Shown here in pieces: positions 1 to 13,345 of a stretch of 64,000 nt of DNA. The notes under the pieces were generated by a model that was not told where the DNA came from, did not search any database, and saw nothing but the letters and a program-made list of their open reading frames with translations. This DNA comes from Psoroptes ovis (taxonomy: Eukaryota; Arthropoda; Arachnida; Sarcoptiformes; Psoroptidae), in contig PQWQ01000003.1 of NCBI GenBank assembly GCA_002943765.1, positions 868,001 to 932,000 on the forward strand. The letters run 5' to 3'. Position 1 is the stretch's first letter. Each line of letters begins with the position of its first letter. The translations under genes were made by a program, and so were the position numbers.

Positions 1-1887
1 TCAATCGAGTGGAGATTGAAATGAGAAGAAAAAAATCTTGATTAATTATCATCATCAAAATCATACACGATTTCAATGGGAAATTTTTTCAAAATTCAAA
101 ACGGCCATTGAAAATCTATGTAAATGATCAAGTTTCAAACATTTTTCGAGTTCTGTTTTGTTATTTTTCGATTATTGAAAATAATAACAAACAAATTATG
201 ACCAGATTCCATGGAAAATTGTAAACAATTAAATTACAATTCAACATGATACAAAATTCAATGAATTTTTATTTTTTCGAAAATTTTAAATTTCAATTCA
301 ATTTCAGCACTGGAAATTTGTCTGGTGATGAAACGAATGCTTCGAAACGAAAAAAACAATCGCAAATCTTTGTATTCTTGATTTGTGTGGGACCATTTCT
401 TCAACTTTCTTCAAGTCTTTCGTTCGGGCTATCCGACCATATGTTTTTCATCATGAATTCACCATGGATTTACCATGAATTCATCATTAATGATAATGAT
501 TTTCATTCATTTATTTCATCATTGTTCAAGGATGTCCGAATGCGATATCATCATCATCATTCGGTTTAATTTTATTATGTGAAATTGAATAAAAAATCAA
601 TTCGCGATGGATCATAATTTTTAAATCTCAATTCGGTTGAAAAATCTATGAATTTTTGAATATTTGATTTGATAATTTTGTTGTTTTTTGTCTCGAAAAC
701 TGCAACGAAATAAAATAAACAAAATTTTCCCAAGAAAAAATGAAAATTTCAATGATTATTATATTATCATTTCATTATCATTGGATAGCATTCAAATTCT
801 AATTCAAAGATTGGGTCTTTGAATAATGAAAATAATAACAGATTTCTATTCATATTCATTTTTGACTGTCTTCTTGTTACCCCAAAAATAAAAAAATTTA
901 CAATTCAAATAACAACACAATGGCTGCATTGATTTTCTTCAAATACCAAATCAAATTTGTGCTGTGCGTGTTTATGTTGAAGAAATTGAGAAAAATTTCA
1001 AAGAAAAACATTTGTTAGATTCAATTTTACAAATTTACATTTGTTATTTTGGCAAAAAAAAAAATCATTTGAATTTCAATGAATTCATTGTTGACCATTG
1101 TCCATTGGTTCATAATGTTGAACACAAACACATACACAAAGAAATACAAATATCTTTTGGGAAATTTTTTGAAAATTCAAAATTTGAATACAATCAAATC
1201 ATGAAAATCAAATATAATATTTGTAAGATGATTAAGACATCAAAGTTTTAAAAAGAAAATTTGGAACACAAAAGAAATCGTGGACCTTGGACACATTTGG
1301 CTTTATTTGGTGTGCTTTATTGTTGGTGTTTTCTTCTTTGTCAATCATTCGTAATCAATGAATAATCACTGAATAATACAACAACAACAACAATACGGGA
1401 CCAATAATGTGTATGGACAATATGTCCAATGTTCAACATTATTATTATTTGTTTTGTTAAATTTTGTTTATCTTTGTAAATCTTAAGGAAGGGGAGATTT
1501 TTATCAGATTTTTTTTTTTAAATTAGAATAAGGGTAATAAGGGTTTAAAGTATTAAAAGGTTTTTCTATTTTGGAAAATTTATTACTATGACTTTTGTCG
1601 TTATTTTATAACCAATGTTATGTATGGTAATTCGTATTTAGTACAACCATTTGGAGATTTGTGTTTTGTGTTGTTGATTCAAAAATTACATTTGCATTGA
1701 ATTTTAATTCAATTTTGGAGCAAATTCAATTCCTTTGAATTCAAATTCAATTCAAATTGAATTAATGTTTGAATTAATATTTATTCGTGTATTTCTCCAT
1801 TATATATTCGGCTGGAAATTTTCTGAAATTTTCCCTCAAGAAAATTTACAACTGGAATTCAACCAGCATCAACGACAACAACAAATA
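1..1887. other. No supported gene; AT-rich non-coding DNA
   Basis: Short open frames exist here (for example 246-569 and 964-1251), but they are runs of F, N, I and K codons without recognisable domains or good gene boundaries. I see only simple-sequence tracts and no RNA gene. The stretch could hold 5' exons of the small coding segment that starts near 1888. Confidence 0.5.
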
Positions 1888-2232
1888 ATGATGAAAAAAC
1901 CAAAAATAGATCAAAATATTGATGAACAAAACAAAAATGAACTAATAAAACGTATTGCAATACAAGAACGAATACAAACAAAACGTATACAATATAATGT
2001 CGATGATATTGGACATATAATTGAAGAATTAGAACTGAAATTAATTAAATATCCTGATGTGAAAATAAAAGCAACACATAAAGTAATAATAAATGGACAA
2101 ACAGTACTAACGATGGACATCATAAATAATCAAATCATACAACAAAATTCGAAATATGAACCATGGCAATTTTTAAAAATGAATACAAAAGCAATGTATG
2201 AGAAAATGTACAAAACAATGCTACAACAATAG
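1888..2232 (+). CDS. Small hypothetical protein or terminal exon (114 aa)
   Basis: I do not recognise this protein. The frame is open from 1735, but the first 51 codons look like ordinary AT-rich intergenic sequence. From the ATG at 1888 the composition becomes protein-like: a hydrophilic, charged stretch (helical-looking EELELKLIKYPDVKIKATHK), a VIINGQTVL segment, and a C-terminal basic/Met-rich end. It stops with TAG at 2230-2232, and an AATAAA-like signal follows about 40 nt downstream. The start is uncertain: it may be a complete small protein or the last exon of a gene whose 5' exons lie upstream. No signal peptide or membrane segment is visible from the 1888 start. Confidence 0.4.
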   Translation: MMKKPKIDQNIDEQNKNELIKRIAIQERIQTKRIQYNVDDIGHIIEELELKLIKYPDVKIKATHKVIINGQTVLTMDIINNQIIQQNSKYEPWQFLKMNTKAMYEKMYKTMLQQ

Positions 2233-5200
2233 CAATAACAATCATTATTATTATTGTTTTTGATTGAAAAATGCAATAAATTATTAAATTTTTTCGATTT
2301 TTCTCCTCCAAAACAAATTAAATCAATAAGAGAGGATGGTTGAAGATGGTAAATTGAATGATATTTTGGAAATTGTCGAAATTTAAAATTTGTTCTTGCA
2401 TGTTTATATTATCATTATTATTATTGTTATGACGATTGTCATCGATTCATATTTTTAAATTTATAATTTGAATATAACAATCATCATTATCATATACAAC
2501 AACAACCAGCTGGATATCGAATGAATTGATGGTAACCACGAAATATGGTTTTTCGTCGATCAATCGATCGACCTCATGTCATAATTTATTAGAATTCCAT
2601 TATCCATGATGCCTTTTGCAAAGATTTATGATTCGTGGTAAATGAAAAAGATGAAAAACGATTTTCGAATCATTAATTTTTTGAAAATGTCGGTCAAAAA
2701 TGCCAATTTGCCAATAAAAATTCATTTTTTCCAAATGATTTGATGCATCAAATTCAAAGGTTTTTATCCTTAGAAATTCTTATGTTTCAGTCAATTGGAA
2801 CCACCGAAATGATATTTGAAAAAAATAATAGAAAATCATTTTATGAACTTGCGAAAAATCCAAGTGTTGAGAATTTACATTTCTTGAATGAATCTTGAAT
2901 ACATTCATTCATTTTTCTTTCATCCATTTTCACAACATTCACACCTTGGCTATAGAACAATATGACCCATAGCCATTGACTGGTATTCATATGTAGTAGT
3001 TCCACCATTCAATCGGATCAATCATCCGAAACTTTTTATTTCTCATTGATTTTTGAAATGACCGAAATTGAAAAAATAGTAATCGCTTCACGATTTAAGA
3101 GAAAAAATATCTTTGCACATACAAAACACGAACGAACAACAATTAAATGTGGACCAAAGAAAAGCCTCATAAACTGCCGTTTAGTCATTCAAAAAGCTTA
3201 TTCTCTTCGGTCTTAAATGAAATTGAAAATCGGAGAAATTCTTGAAAATTTTTCGCATTTCTTCATATTTTCATCCATCAATAAATCTTCAATTATTGTT
3301 CGATATGATTCAATGGGACGACTATTGATCAATGGTGAAAAAAAAAATTGAGAAAAGCCGCTTATTTCGCTTGAAAAAATAAAATCACTGATAATAATAA
3401 CACTAATGGGTACCCAATAGCACACATACACAACTAACACTAATGGATTGAAAATTATTTCATTTCATTTCGAAAATAAAAAGCAATTTCAAAGCGAAAT
3501 CAAAACATTTTCAAACCAAGAAATGAAGAAATTTCCAAGAAATGTAAATATTCAAAGAAAAGAAAAGCTTCATAAATGCACATGCGACAACAACATTATC
3601 AAAGTCGGCAAAGTCATTTACAATTTGTGTATTTTTAATAATGGTGAATGGTGAATACGCGAAAAATTTTGGCGATTTTCTGAAATAATTTTCTCGAATG
3701 GCCTTCTTTGGCAAATGACCAAAGAGATTTTCTATATTTTCTCATTGCTTTCAGCTGAAAATCAACGATAATAATCATCAAAAGCATCAAAAGTAATAAA
3801 TAGCAGAAAATATAATGTCATATTGAATTACATCATAAATGTGAATTCTCAAATGCATGCAATTCACATGGTCATAAACAATCAGAATGATTTCAACGAA
3901 AATTGCTTTCAAATTGATTTTGATTTGTTTTTGTTTATGTTCGTGGAATCGTTTTTCTCGAAAATCTTGAAGTTTTGGAAACAATTTTCCTATGAAAACA
4001 TTATCATTCCATTAAAAAAATGAAATGAAATGAAAAAACATGTCAAAAATGTCAAGGGTCAACACTGCTAATGTCACGAATGGGTGTTCATTGGTTCATT
4101 GATGATGATGATGATGATGATGAACATTGAAAATGATCAAGATGATTATGATGATGATAATATGTTTGATTTTCTCATCATCAAATAATATCAACAACAA
4201 CAGCAATAACAACAACTGATGATATGAAAATTCAATGAATTGTCAAAATATATCAGAATAAAATTATATTTTAATATTGAAATGGAAAAAATTGGAAAAA
4301 TGAAAATGACAAGTTTGAAATTTCAATGAGAATTTCAATGAATCTTATTCAATCAAAGAGAATATCGTGAGAATTATTTGAATTGAATTTTTGAAATTTT
4401 CATTTGAAATTTTAATCGGATTTCAAATGAAAATTTTCTGAAATTCAAAATGATGATGGCATCAAACGAATGTTGAACAATATTCAGGCAGTTTTTTCTC
4501 TAAGGAAAATTTTTTTCATCAAAAAAAGATGGTAACAAATACATAACAAATAATGTATTTTACCCAATGAGAGGAACCACCTGTTGCTCGTCAAATATTT
4601 GACTGAATTTGAAATTTTTTCACTGAAGATTGGAAACTAATGAATGGCTGCTATGATTATCATCATTATTATTTCCATCATCGATGATTTCATCGAAAAA
4701 AAATGAAGACATTTTCACCAACGAAAAAAAAATTGACAAACCCTGAATTCAAAGCTAATAATTATTGAGTTTTTTCTTCTCATTTTTTTATTGTTGTAAA
4801 TCGTTGAATATCCATAAGTATGGTGCACAAAAAATTCAATGGCCACTGATATCATTCAATTTAATGACCATGAAATTTGGCAAAAAAAATTTTAACAAAA
4901 GAATTTTTCATTTTTTTACCATTCATGGTGCAAATGCAATCACATGGGCAGGTTCGGTTCGGGTACAGGGTGTTTATTATGAAATTATCGATTTCTAAGT
5001 TTCATTTTGATCAAAGATTATTGCATTTTTTAGCTTTGATTATCGATTTCGATCATCATCTTATGATCATGGACATCACCGTGATCATCATCAGCGAAAT
5101 CATTATGATCGACCATGACTAAAGATCATGATTTTTTTTCCAATTTCAAAATCCATTTTCAAATAATATCAATGTCTATTAATATTTGAAAAATCATGAT

Positions 5201-7957
5201 TTCTGGTGATCATCATCATCAAAAATGATTTCAAATTCGTCTTTTACGCTTCAATTCGTGTTAGAAAATTTAGAAATTTCGAAAGAATTTTTTTCGTATT
5301 AAAAACATTTTTGACGTCTCAATTAGATTTTTCTTCAATTTCTTAAGTTTCATAGGATCAAACAGTACACACATAAAATATATTAAATCTAATTCTATCA
5401 TCTCATTACATTTTATATATTTTGGTTGCTTAGCTTTTCAATTCATTCCCTTTCACCATACAATAAATCTATTAATTCATGTCGTGTGTCTTCGAATAAA
5501 TTCTCATTCATTCATTCATTCATTCATCCATAAGGCTTATGGATGTGTCACATTCTTGTTTTCAGGTAATTTTCTTTCGTTCTAAGAAATTTATGTAACA
5601 AAATAAACCAAAGGTACATGTTTGAGAAGGAAAAAAAACCAGTTTCAAGCTGACTAGTGAATCACTGCTCTGAAGCATATATTTAGCCAGGGAAAACAAA
5701 TGATTTGTTCGTGTTTTTTGTGTATGTGAAAACAACATGCGTGTCTTGCAGGTAAGGAGATGAAGAAAACCAAAAACAAATCAATACAATTGCTTAGATT
5801 GCACTGAATTTACAATTCGAAAACAATGGCGAATTAATTTTAATTAAAAATAATAATTAATTAATTCGAAAACAAAAATCTAATTAGTGAAAACTTGATG
5901 AAAATTAAATTATTTTCATTATTTTTTAGTGCATCATTAGTTCTTTCATTAATTCTTTGGTATAATAATCAAAGTAAAATTACGGGAATAATAAATTCAA
6001 TTTTAAATAATAATAATAAACACAATTATCATAGAAATTATAAATGAATAATAAATGATGAAAATGTATGTGTGTGTGAGAAAAAATAATCAAAATTATC
6101 ATCATTATCATCATCATCATCAAAGGTTAAGGTTTATTATCATTGAATTTATATTGAATTGAATGATAAAAAGATGCCGACAAATGATTAGACAATAATA
6201 ATAACAGCAACAACAACAACAACAACAAAACATTTAACACCTTTTGTTTTATTGTTTTGGATAATTTTTTCGGAGAAAAATTTAGCCGGATTTTTTTTTT
6301 TTTTTTGAAATGAAATTAATGAAATTTTTTGAAAAAAAACTTTTTTTGATTTGCATCTTTATTATCAAGGCTTTCAGACATTTCCCAGAACAAAATGAAT
6401 GATTTGATTATGAACACAAAGATATCATCATCATCAAGGTATATCATAAGAGATAACTCAGCTTTGATTCGAATTAATATTTGAAAAGTTAATTAAAAAT
6501 ATATACCTCTGGGTGAAACATTAGAAATTATACCATAAAAAATTAAATGAAGAGTAATATATTCAATTTATAACCATTTTTGATTATGATGCATCATCCT
6601 TCACAATCATTAACCTTATCAGCACCAAAAAAATTGAAAATGAAATCGTTTCTTCTCAATTTAAAATAGAAAATAAAATCAAAGCAATCTAAAGACATTA
6701 ATTAATAAGAAAAATTGCACTTCTATACCATTCTAACACTATAGTTCAAACTCTACCACGCAAATATCTTATCAAATCCAAAATTTCAATTTTAAATTAA
6801 AATTTTTGATAAGAAAAACTTCAACATACCCTCTTATTTAGCTCATAGTTTATTTAGTTGATATTTAGTTATAATCACGTTAACCTTTGCCTTGAAATTT
6901 TTTTTAATCATAAATCTTTGATGATGACCTTATGGGTGGAAAGCTGATGATGATGAACAGGCTGAAATTTTCAACCAAGAATTGTATCCGCAATGATATA
7001 TTTTGGAAAAAATTTTAAAAACAAAATTATAATAAATATTCAACAATTGATTGATTGAGTTATTAAAATACAATCAAATTTGTATTTGATTCTTAATGGT
7101 TGTTTTTTGGTTGTTGTTTCTGAGCAGTTAAAAACAATTTTTTAATGATAGCTTAGTTTAACATAATTTAACTTATATTCGTTGATATTATCTCGTAATT
7201 ATCTGGGATTTCTTTAGAATTGAATGATCTAGTATTATGTCTTTGATAATACATTTTTATAATGATATTTGAAAGTACTGATACACTTATTCATATTGTG
7301 TTTGTTGTATTGTATTTTATTTTTCGACTTATTTCTCGTTGATTGACATTGATATATCAAATATGATTTTATTTGATGAATGATTTTTATAAATTTGATG
7401 ATTTACAATTTGATCTATTTAAATTTTAAGGTTTTTTTTTTAATTTAAACTAATTAGAATTTATAAATTTTAAATCATAAAATGAAATTATAAATTTAAG
7501 AAAAAAAATGATCAAAGTACAAACTTAAGGGTTATGAAATATTTACAACGAAATCATATTTAATTGTCATTATTATCATTTACACAATTACACAATCGTA
7601 TCATTGAAATTTTCACAAAAAAAGCCGACAAAAATTTATGATTAGCGATTGGAAAATTGGTCAATCCTTGAAATAATTTAACCGAGCCAACATAGCAACA
7701 ATGCTGAAAAGCAAGCGTCATCTATTGAAAGACTATACATTTTTCTATGAATTATTTGAGCGTTGATCATGATAAACTATTGATTTGTTTGTTTATTTTA
7801 CGAACCAACGAACATATCATCAATCAAATTATTCCATTAAATCAAATTATCTTTCAAAAATAATAGTTTGAACATAATAAATATCAGCAGTTGTTTTATC
7901 TTTGATGATAACAATTTAATTACAAAATAAATCTTTGAAAAAAAAGAGAACACTGAA
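2233..7957. other. Long gene-free stretch with simple repeats
   Basis: Nearly 6 kb without a convincing coding frame. It contains ATG/CAT trinucleotide tracts (near 4100-4130 and 6105-6122), CAA runs (6200-6230), T-runs (6290-6306) and very AT-rich DNA from 5800 to 7700. The part just upstream of 7958 is presumably the promoter and 5' UTR of the FIT-family gene. No tRNA, snRNA or transposon end was recognised. Confidence 0.5.
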
Positions 7958-9457
7958 ATGAAAACTATGGAAACAATTAGTACACAGAATATCACTGTCA
8001 ATAAACGGCATATTTTTAATGATGATAACAATTTACATGCCGGTGATGATGATAGTAATGGTAATCAGCAAGCAGAACAGCAACAATTTCCTCATGAATA
8101 TGAAAACAATGCTAATTTGTATGAAAATTTCGGAAAAAATAATTATAATTCAATGTATAATATCATAAAACCAAGACAATCGATTCGTAATCGGCGGCCA
8201 AATAATTATGATTCGTTGGCATATGAATTTTATAAAAATAAAGAAAATCAAATGAATAACAAAATGGATAATAACAATATTAAAAACAATCATCATCATG
8301 ATAACGGTATTATAATTAAAATTTACATGTTTATAATTAAATTTATGACATGTATTCAACAATTCATCATACATTATTTACATTATTCGCATATAAATAT
8401 ACGTTTATTGATATATTCAATATTAATATTATCATTGGGAACATTGAAAAATGTAATCGGTTTAGATTCAGCTGATTCAATGTTCAATACATCAATATTA
8501 TCGAAATCAATACTGGATTTCATTCATAATTATTTTCGTACATCAAAACGTTCATTTGTTAATATTTATTTCGTAAAATTAGGATGGTTATGGACATTTA
8601 TTGAATTGATACCGTTTATTTTATTCACACGTTTAATTATTATATGGCGTGAAAATTATTCGGTTAACAATAGAAAAAATTTAAATGTAAAATCAAAGAA
8701 AAATTATGAAACAATCAATCCGTCAAATAGCGATGGCAATCGAAATAGTGGAGATGAAATCATCGAGCAAACATCGAAAGAAAATGATGAAAAAATTTGT
8801 TTCAGAGCTAAATATTTCGAAGAATTAATATCACCATTCATACGTCTAACTATAGCGACAATTATATGGTATTATTCTGTCGAAACATTCGTTTATATTG
8901 GTAAAATATCTGGACATTGTCAAGCCAAAGATCAATGTAAGTTTTTTTTTGAAAAAAAAAGATTTTAACTAAATTATTCTTCCTTAATTTATTCAATAGC
9001 ATTATCTTTTCTCCACGTTAAATACGATGAATGTCGACGTAATGGTAATAAATGGATACATGGTTTAGATATTAGTGGACATATATTTTTGATGACATTT
9101 TCAAATTTGATCGTTATTGAAGAATTGAAATATTTATTTTGTAGATTTAATGAATATCAAATGTTTTATCGTTATATAATGTTCGATCGTGAACGTATGG
9201 AAAATTTTATTGAACCATATCGATTTAAGCTATCATCATTGACACATTGGATGACATTAATATTGACAATATTGATGATGACAATTGTATTAATATGGGA
9301 TTTTATGATGATACAAACAATGTTATTCTATCATGATTTGATTCAAAAAATTCTTGGATTTATGTGGGCAATTACGATGTGGTTTTTCCTATATAAAATA
9401 ATTGGAAATTTATTAATCAAAAGATTAAAAGTTGATTATTTGGAGCCAACAAATTGA
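7958..9457 (+). CDS. FITM2: FIT-family fat storage-inducing transmembrane protein
   Basis: Two exons, 7958-8936 and 9000-9457, joined across a 63-nt intron (GTAAGT ... TTCAATAG, phase 1) give 478 aa. The domain in exon 2 reads WIHGLDISGHIFLMTFSNL, the FIT2 signature. Its His is one of two conserved histidines; the second is in FYHDLIQKILGF near the C-terminus. FIT proteins are multipass ER membrane proteins that bind neutral lipid, have acyl-CoA diphosphatase activity and are needed for lipid-droplet budding (family knowledge). The hydrophilic Asn/His-rich N-terminus of about 110 residues is much longer than in vertebrate FITM2, and a polar insert of about 60 residues lies between membrane segments. 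The PIGZ-like gene starts 198 nt downstream on the same strand. Identity is based on the motif and topology; the start is the first in-frame ATG. Confidence 0.85.
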
Positions 9458-9655
9458 TATCAAAATTAAATTCACAATTAATTTAAATCACAATTTGTCG
9501 AAAAACGTCCTAAATGAATAGTACAAAGTAAATACATAAATCCATGCTCAAACAGTCCTCGAGGTTTTTTTTTGAAATTTAAAATCAAAATTAAAATTAT
9601 TTATTTAAACAAATGAAAAAGATCAAATTTAATAAAATTCCATTGCATAAAAAAG

Positions 9656-11464
9656 ATGTCAAAATTCAATAATCTCAAATTGTTATTCATTTTATTACCA
9701 TTTGCCAGAATCATCGTCGTTTTCTCACCGCAACCCGGTTACATACAACCAGATGAATTTCATCAATTCACTGAACCATTAGCGGAAAAATTCTTGAATG
9801 TAAAAACATTAAAATGTTGGGAATTTGAACGTGAACAACCGATACGTTCAATGGTCATACCGCAATTATTAATTTCACCATTATTCATTGCATTTAATCA
9901 AATTTATTCGGCTACACATTATTTTCAATTATCTGGTTATTGGGTTCTTGTTTTACCACGTTTCATTATGGTATTTAGGATTTTTGTTTCAAATTTCCAC
10001 GTTTTTAATGATTTTTTCAAAAATTTGTCACAGGTATTGTTTAGTTTTATCATTGATCTAGTGTTGTATCGTCTAGTCAAAATAATAAATGATGATCGAT
10101 CGAGTAAAAATAATCAGCCATTATTGATATCTTTGATACATTCCTCATCATATTTAGCATTTACATATTATAATCGTACATTCACAAATACAATTGAAAC
10201 AATTTTATTATCATTATTATTATTGGTCATATTTGAATCAATCAATGGAAAAACTTTATTCACATCGTCAAAAATTGGTTTCTTATTAGCTGCTGGATTC
10301 TTTAATCGTCCAACATTTGCAGTTTTTGCAATGATACCAACATTATTTTGGATATTTTTACATGAAAGAAAGCATCGAAAAAACTGGTCAGTTCGTGGTG
10401 TATGGAATTCTTTGCTCATTTTTCCATCATTTTTATTAACTTCGATTGTATTTATTGTTGGTGACACTATTTTCTACGAACGATTAAATATGACAGATTT
10501 ACATTTATTCCTTCGACATCGATCTTTATTTTTTGAAAATTTTGTTATAACTCCATCGAATTTCATAGAATATAATATAAGGCCTAAAAATTTAGAAAAT
10601 CATGGTTTACATCCATGGTACTTTCATACTATGGTATCACTACCATTAATGTTTACATTACTGGCTCCCATCATATATTGGAGTGTATTGAAAAATTTTG
10701 GAAAATTATTGAAAATATCAAATTATGTAGAAATTTATGGAGATTTTTCGAAAATTAAAGGTGAAAAGTGTTTTAGATATGTTTTGGCAATGACAATATT
10801 TGTATCTTTAGCTATATTATCATTGATACCGCATCATGAACCAAGATTTTTATTGCCATTGATTGTTCCAATTCTATGTTTATATGGTAATCATTTGATT
10901 AATATAATGAAAAAATTCCGATCACTATTATATGTATGGCTTTTTACGCAATTAACTTTGACAATGTTTTATGGCTGGGCACATCAAGCCGGCATAACGC
11001 GTTCATTATTATATTTACAAAATGAATATAATCATTATTTCATCGATGATCATGTAAATACTACTTTATTATTTTCGAGAATGTATCTACCACCACGACA
11101 TTTATTGTTAATACCGAATAATAGAAAAAATATTGAAATTATTGATCATTCAATCGAATCTATTGATAAATCATTAGAAACAATGACATTATGGTCATCA
11201 AGTAAATATGATCAATCATTAAAACTATTGTTCATCATTATTCCATCATGTTATGATGAAATCATCAAATTGAAATTCACAAACATGAATGTAAAAATGA
11301 AATTAATACACAAAAATTTTCCAAATTTCAATGCAGAAGATTTAGATCATTGTTTATGGTCATCATCGTCGCCATTGAATGATGAAAATAATTTAACTGC
11401 AATCAATAAATTAACAGATAAAATATGGCAAACATTTTCAATGAGTATCTGGCTAATTGAATAA
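9656..11464 (+). CDS. PIGZ: GPI mannosyltransferase 4-like (PIG-Z/SMP3, GT22 family)
   Basis: The frame is open for 602 codons. The N-terminus has the GT22 motif PGYIQPDEFHQ, followed by a WEFxxxxPIRSMVIPQL block as in PIG-Z/SMP3, then multiple hydrophobic segments. PIG-Z adds the fourth, side-branch mannose to GPI precursors on the luminal side of the ER, using dolichol-phosphate mannose (family knowledge). The segment 9971-10033 is exactly 63 nt, starts GTATTT, ends TTGTCACAG and has no stop. Removing it joins RFIM to VLFSFIIDLVLYRL, which matches the family much better, so I read it as an unstopped phase-0 intron. The mature product would then be 581 aa, the usual PIG-Z size. PIG-B and ALG12 are less likely given the DEFHQ and WEF motifs. 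Confidence 0.82.
   Translation: MSKFNNLKLLFILLPFARIIVVFSPQPGYIQPDEFHQFTEPLAEKFLNVKTLKCWEFEREQPIRSMVIPQLLISPLFIAFNQIYSATHYFQLSGYWVLVLPRFIMVFRIFVSNFHVFNDFFKNLSQVLFSFIIDLVLYRLVKIINDDRSSKNNQPLLISLIHSSSYLAFTYYNRTFTNTIETILLSLLLLVIFESINGKTLFTSSKIGFLLAAGFFNRPTFAVFAMIPTLFWIFLHERKHRKNWSVRGVWNSLLIFPSFLLTSIVFIVGDTIFYERLNMTDLHLFLRHRSLFFENFVITPSNFIEYNIRPKNLENHGLHPWYFHTMVSLPLMFTLLAPIIYWSVLKNFGKLLKISNYVEIYGDFSKIKGEKCFRYVLAMTIFVSLAILSLIPHHEPRFLLPLIVPILCLYGNHLINIMKKFRSLLYVWLFTQLTLTMFYGWAHQAGITRSLLYLQNEYNHYFIDDHVNTTLLFSRMYLPPRHLLLIPNNRKNIEIIDHSIESIDKSLETMTLWSSSKYDQSLKLLFIIIPSCYDEIIKLKFTNMNVKMKLIHKNFPNFNAEDLDHCLWSSSSPLNDENNLTAINKLTDKIWQTFSMSIWLIE
9971..10033 (+). other. Probable 63-nt in-frame intron within the PIGZ-like gene
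   Basis: The segment begins GTATTT and ends CACAG. It is divisible by three, lacks a stop codon and interrupts a conserved hydrophobic stretch. If retained it would add 21 residues of Phe/Asn-rich sequence with no counterpart I know in the family. The length fits the other introns in the window (55-140 nt). Confidence 0.7.
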
Positions 11465-11940
11465 ATATGTCATTTATTTTGAATGATCATCGGTCATCAA
11501 TCATCTTTATTTCGATCATTTCCATTTATCTTTGATACACTTTTTTTATCATTATGCTCCAACAATTCGAAACGAAAAAGAATAATGTATTTATTATTGA
11601 CAATCCTAATTAACGATTAACAATTATTACTTCAAAATTTATTTTTGTCTCAAAATTTGTATCAATTTTATACATATTTGATGTATTTAAATGTGATTGT
11701 CTTACTGCAACCAATTATAAAATCTAAATTTTGTTTGAAAAAAACATCCAAGTATATTTAGAACGTCACTGTGGTAACCAATAATGATCATCTTGAAATG
11801 ATCTTATGCTTTGATCATACACACATCACTATGATCAAGGGATTAGGTCGATTTTTTTTACTGAGATTGTATATGTTGTTGTTGTTATTGTTGTTGAAGT
11901 GAATTATGATTGACAAATTTTTACCATTTTTCAAGAAAAA
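11465..11940 (+). other. Intergenic region between PIGZ-like and MGAT3-like genes
   Basis: 476 nt holding the 3' UTR of the upstream gene and the presumed promoter and 5' UTR of the downstream gene. A GTT/TTG repeat run lies at about 11875-11897. No other feature is seen. Confidence 0.6.
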
Positions 11941-13345
11941 ATGCAAATTTATCCATTATTAAAATCAATTGAACGGTTCGTGAATTTTTCCAACCTTATT
12001 TTTCGATCAATATGGAATAAAACATTCTCAAGATTGATTAAACGTCGTAAAAAATGTTTTACAATATTCATATTTTCGGTGATTATTTTATTATTTCTTT
12101 TGAAATATCGTCTTTATTGGTTTCGTGATTTCGTTTACATTATAAGGTAAGTTTCGAAATCACAAATTGTTCAGGTCATTTAATTGAATATTTCCTTACA
12201 TTTTCAAAAATGTCCTATTCAAAATTAATCAATATTTATGCATTGAAGGCCAATATTTGATAGAAAAGTTAAATTCAAAAATATTATAACACATTATCAT
12301 TTAATTAATGATATTGATAATCAATTATTATGTTCATTATATGGATGGAATGAAAGAAATATTAATGAAAATAATTTCAAAGTAATTGATGCATTTTTAT
12401 TTTCATTAGAATTTGATTTACTTGAAATACGTTTAAAAGAATTATGGCCAGTTGTCGATATATTTATTGCAATGGAAGCGGATAGAACATTTAGTGGACA
12501 GCCGAAACCGTTGTTGCTACATCAACAATTTAATAAACGTTTTGCATGGGCATCGAAAAAATTGAAAATTTTCAACTGTAATCAATTACGTCCATTGAAA
12601 GATGGCCAAAATCCATTTGATAATGAAATAAGGATGCGTAATTGTATGACATGGTCAATACGTTCATTAGCTAAAGAAAATGATCTTATCATTGTCGGTG
12701 ATGTTGATGAAATACCGCGACCATCTACAATTGAATTATTTCGTAAATGCATCGATTATCCTCGAATTGTACATTTACAAATGAAAACCTATTTTTATTC
12801 ATTTGAATTTCACTTTTCCGACGATGATTTTTGGCAATCTAAAGTGCACACATATAATCGTGAAATATTTTATTATAGCCATCAAAAACAAAGTGATTAT
12901 CTTTTGGCTGATAGTGGTATTTATATTTATTTTTAATTAATAACAATCTACAAACATTAATTTTTTCAATTAAAAAAAAACTCATTATTATTATCGATAT
13001 AATTAATATATCAATTATCTAGGTTGGCATTGTACATTTTGTTTTCGTTATATCAAAGATTTTCGCTTTAAAATGTTAAGCTATTCACATAATGATCGTT
13101 TGATGGGAAGACAATATTTACTTGACTCGAATGAAATACAATATCGTATATGTAATGGTATTGATATATTCGATATGTATCCAGAAGTGTATAGTATCAA
13201 AGAAATGATTGAAAAATTTGGCCAAATAAAATCAACAAACAGTATGATCGATATACCTGTAGCATTAATGAAAAATATGAAAAACTATTCATTTCTATTG
13301 AAAGGAAATTGTATTCGTGAAGATTTCAATCGAACAATATCTTGA
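11941..13345 (+). CDS. MGAT3: MGAT3-like beta-1,4-mannosyl-glycoprotein GlcNAc-transferase (GT17)
   Basis: Three exons, 11941-12146, 12249-12916 and 13023-13345, joined by introns of 102 and 106 nt with GTAAGT/GTATTT donors, give 398 aa in a consistent frame. Exon 1 encodes a short cytoplasmic basic tail (KRRKK) and one hydrophobic signal anchor, a type II Golgi topology. Exon 2 has FLFSLEFDLLEIRLKELWPVVD followed by ADRTFSGQPKPL and a VGDVDEIPRPST segment with the expected Asp residues. Across the second junction the frame reads ADSGWHCTFCFR, a GT17 hallmark. MGAT3 enzymes add the bisecting GlcNAc to the core mannose of N-glycans (family knowledge); substrate use in arthropods is not established here. 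An AATAAA lies at 13450-13455. Confidence 0.85.

Noticed and set aside
246..1251. Open frames 246-569 and 964-1251 as genes
   Set aside because: AT-driven composition, low-complexity residues, and no start context, domain or splice support.
5731..5760. ATGCGTGTCTTGCAG followed by GTAAGG as a possible first coding exon
   Set aside because: Good donor, but no acceptor or downstream coding exon could be matched within the next kilobases.
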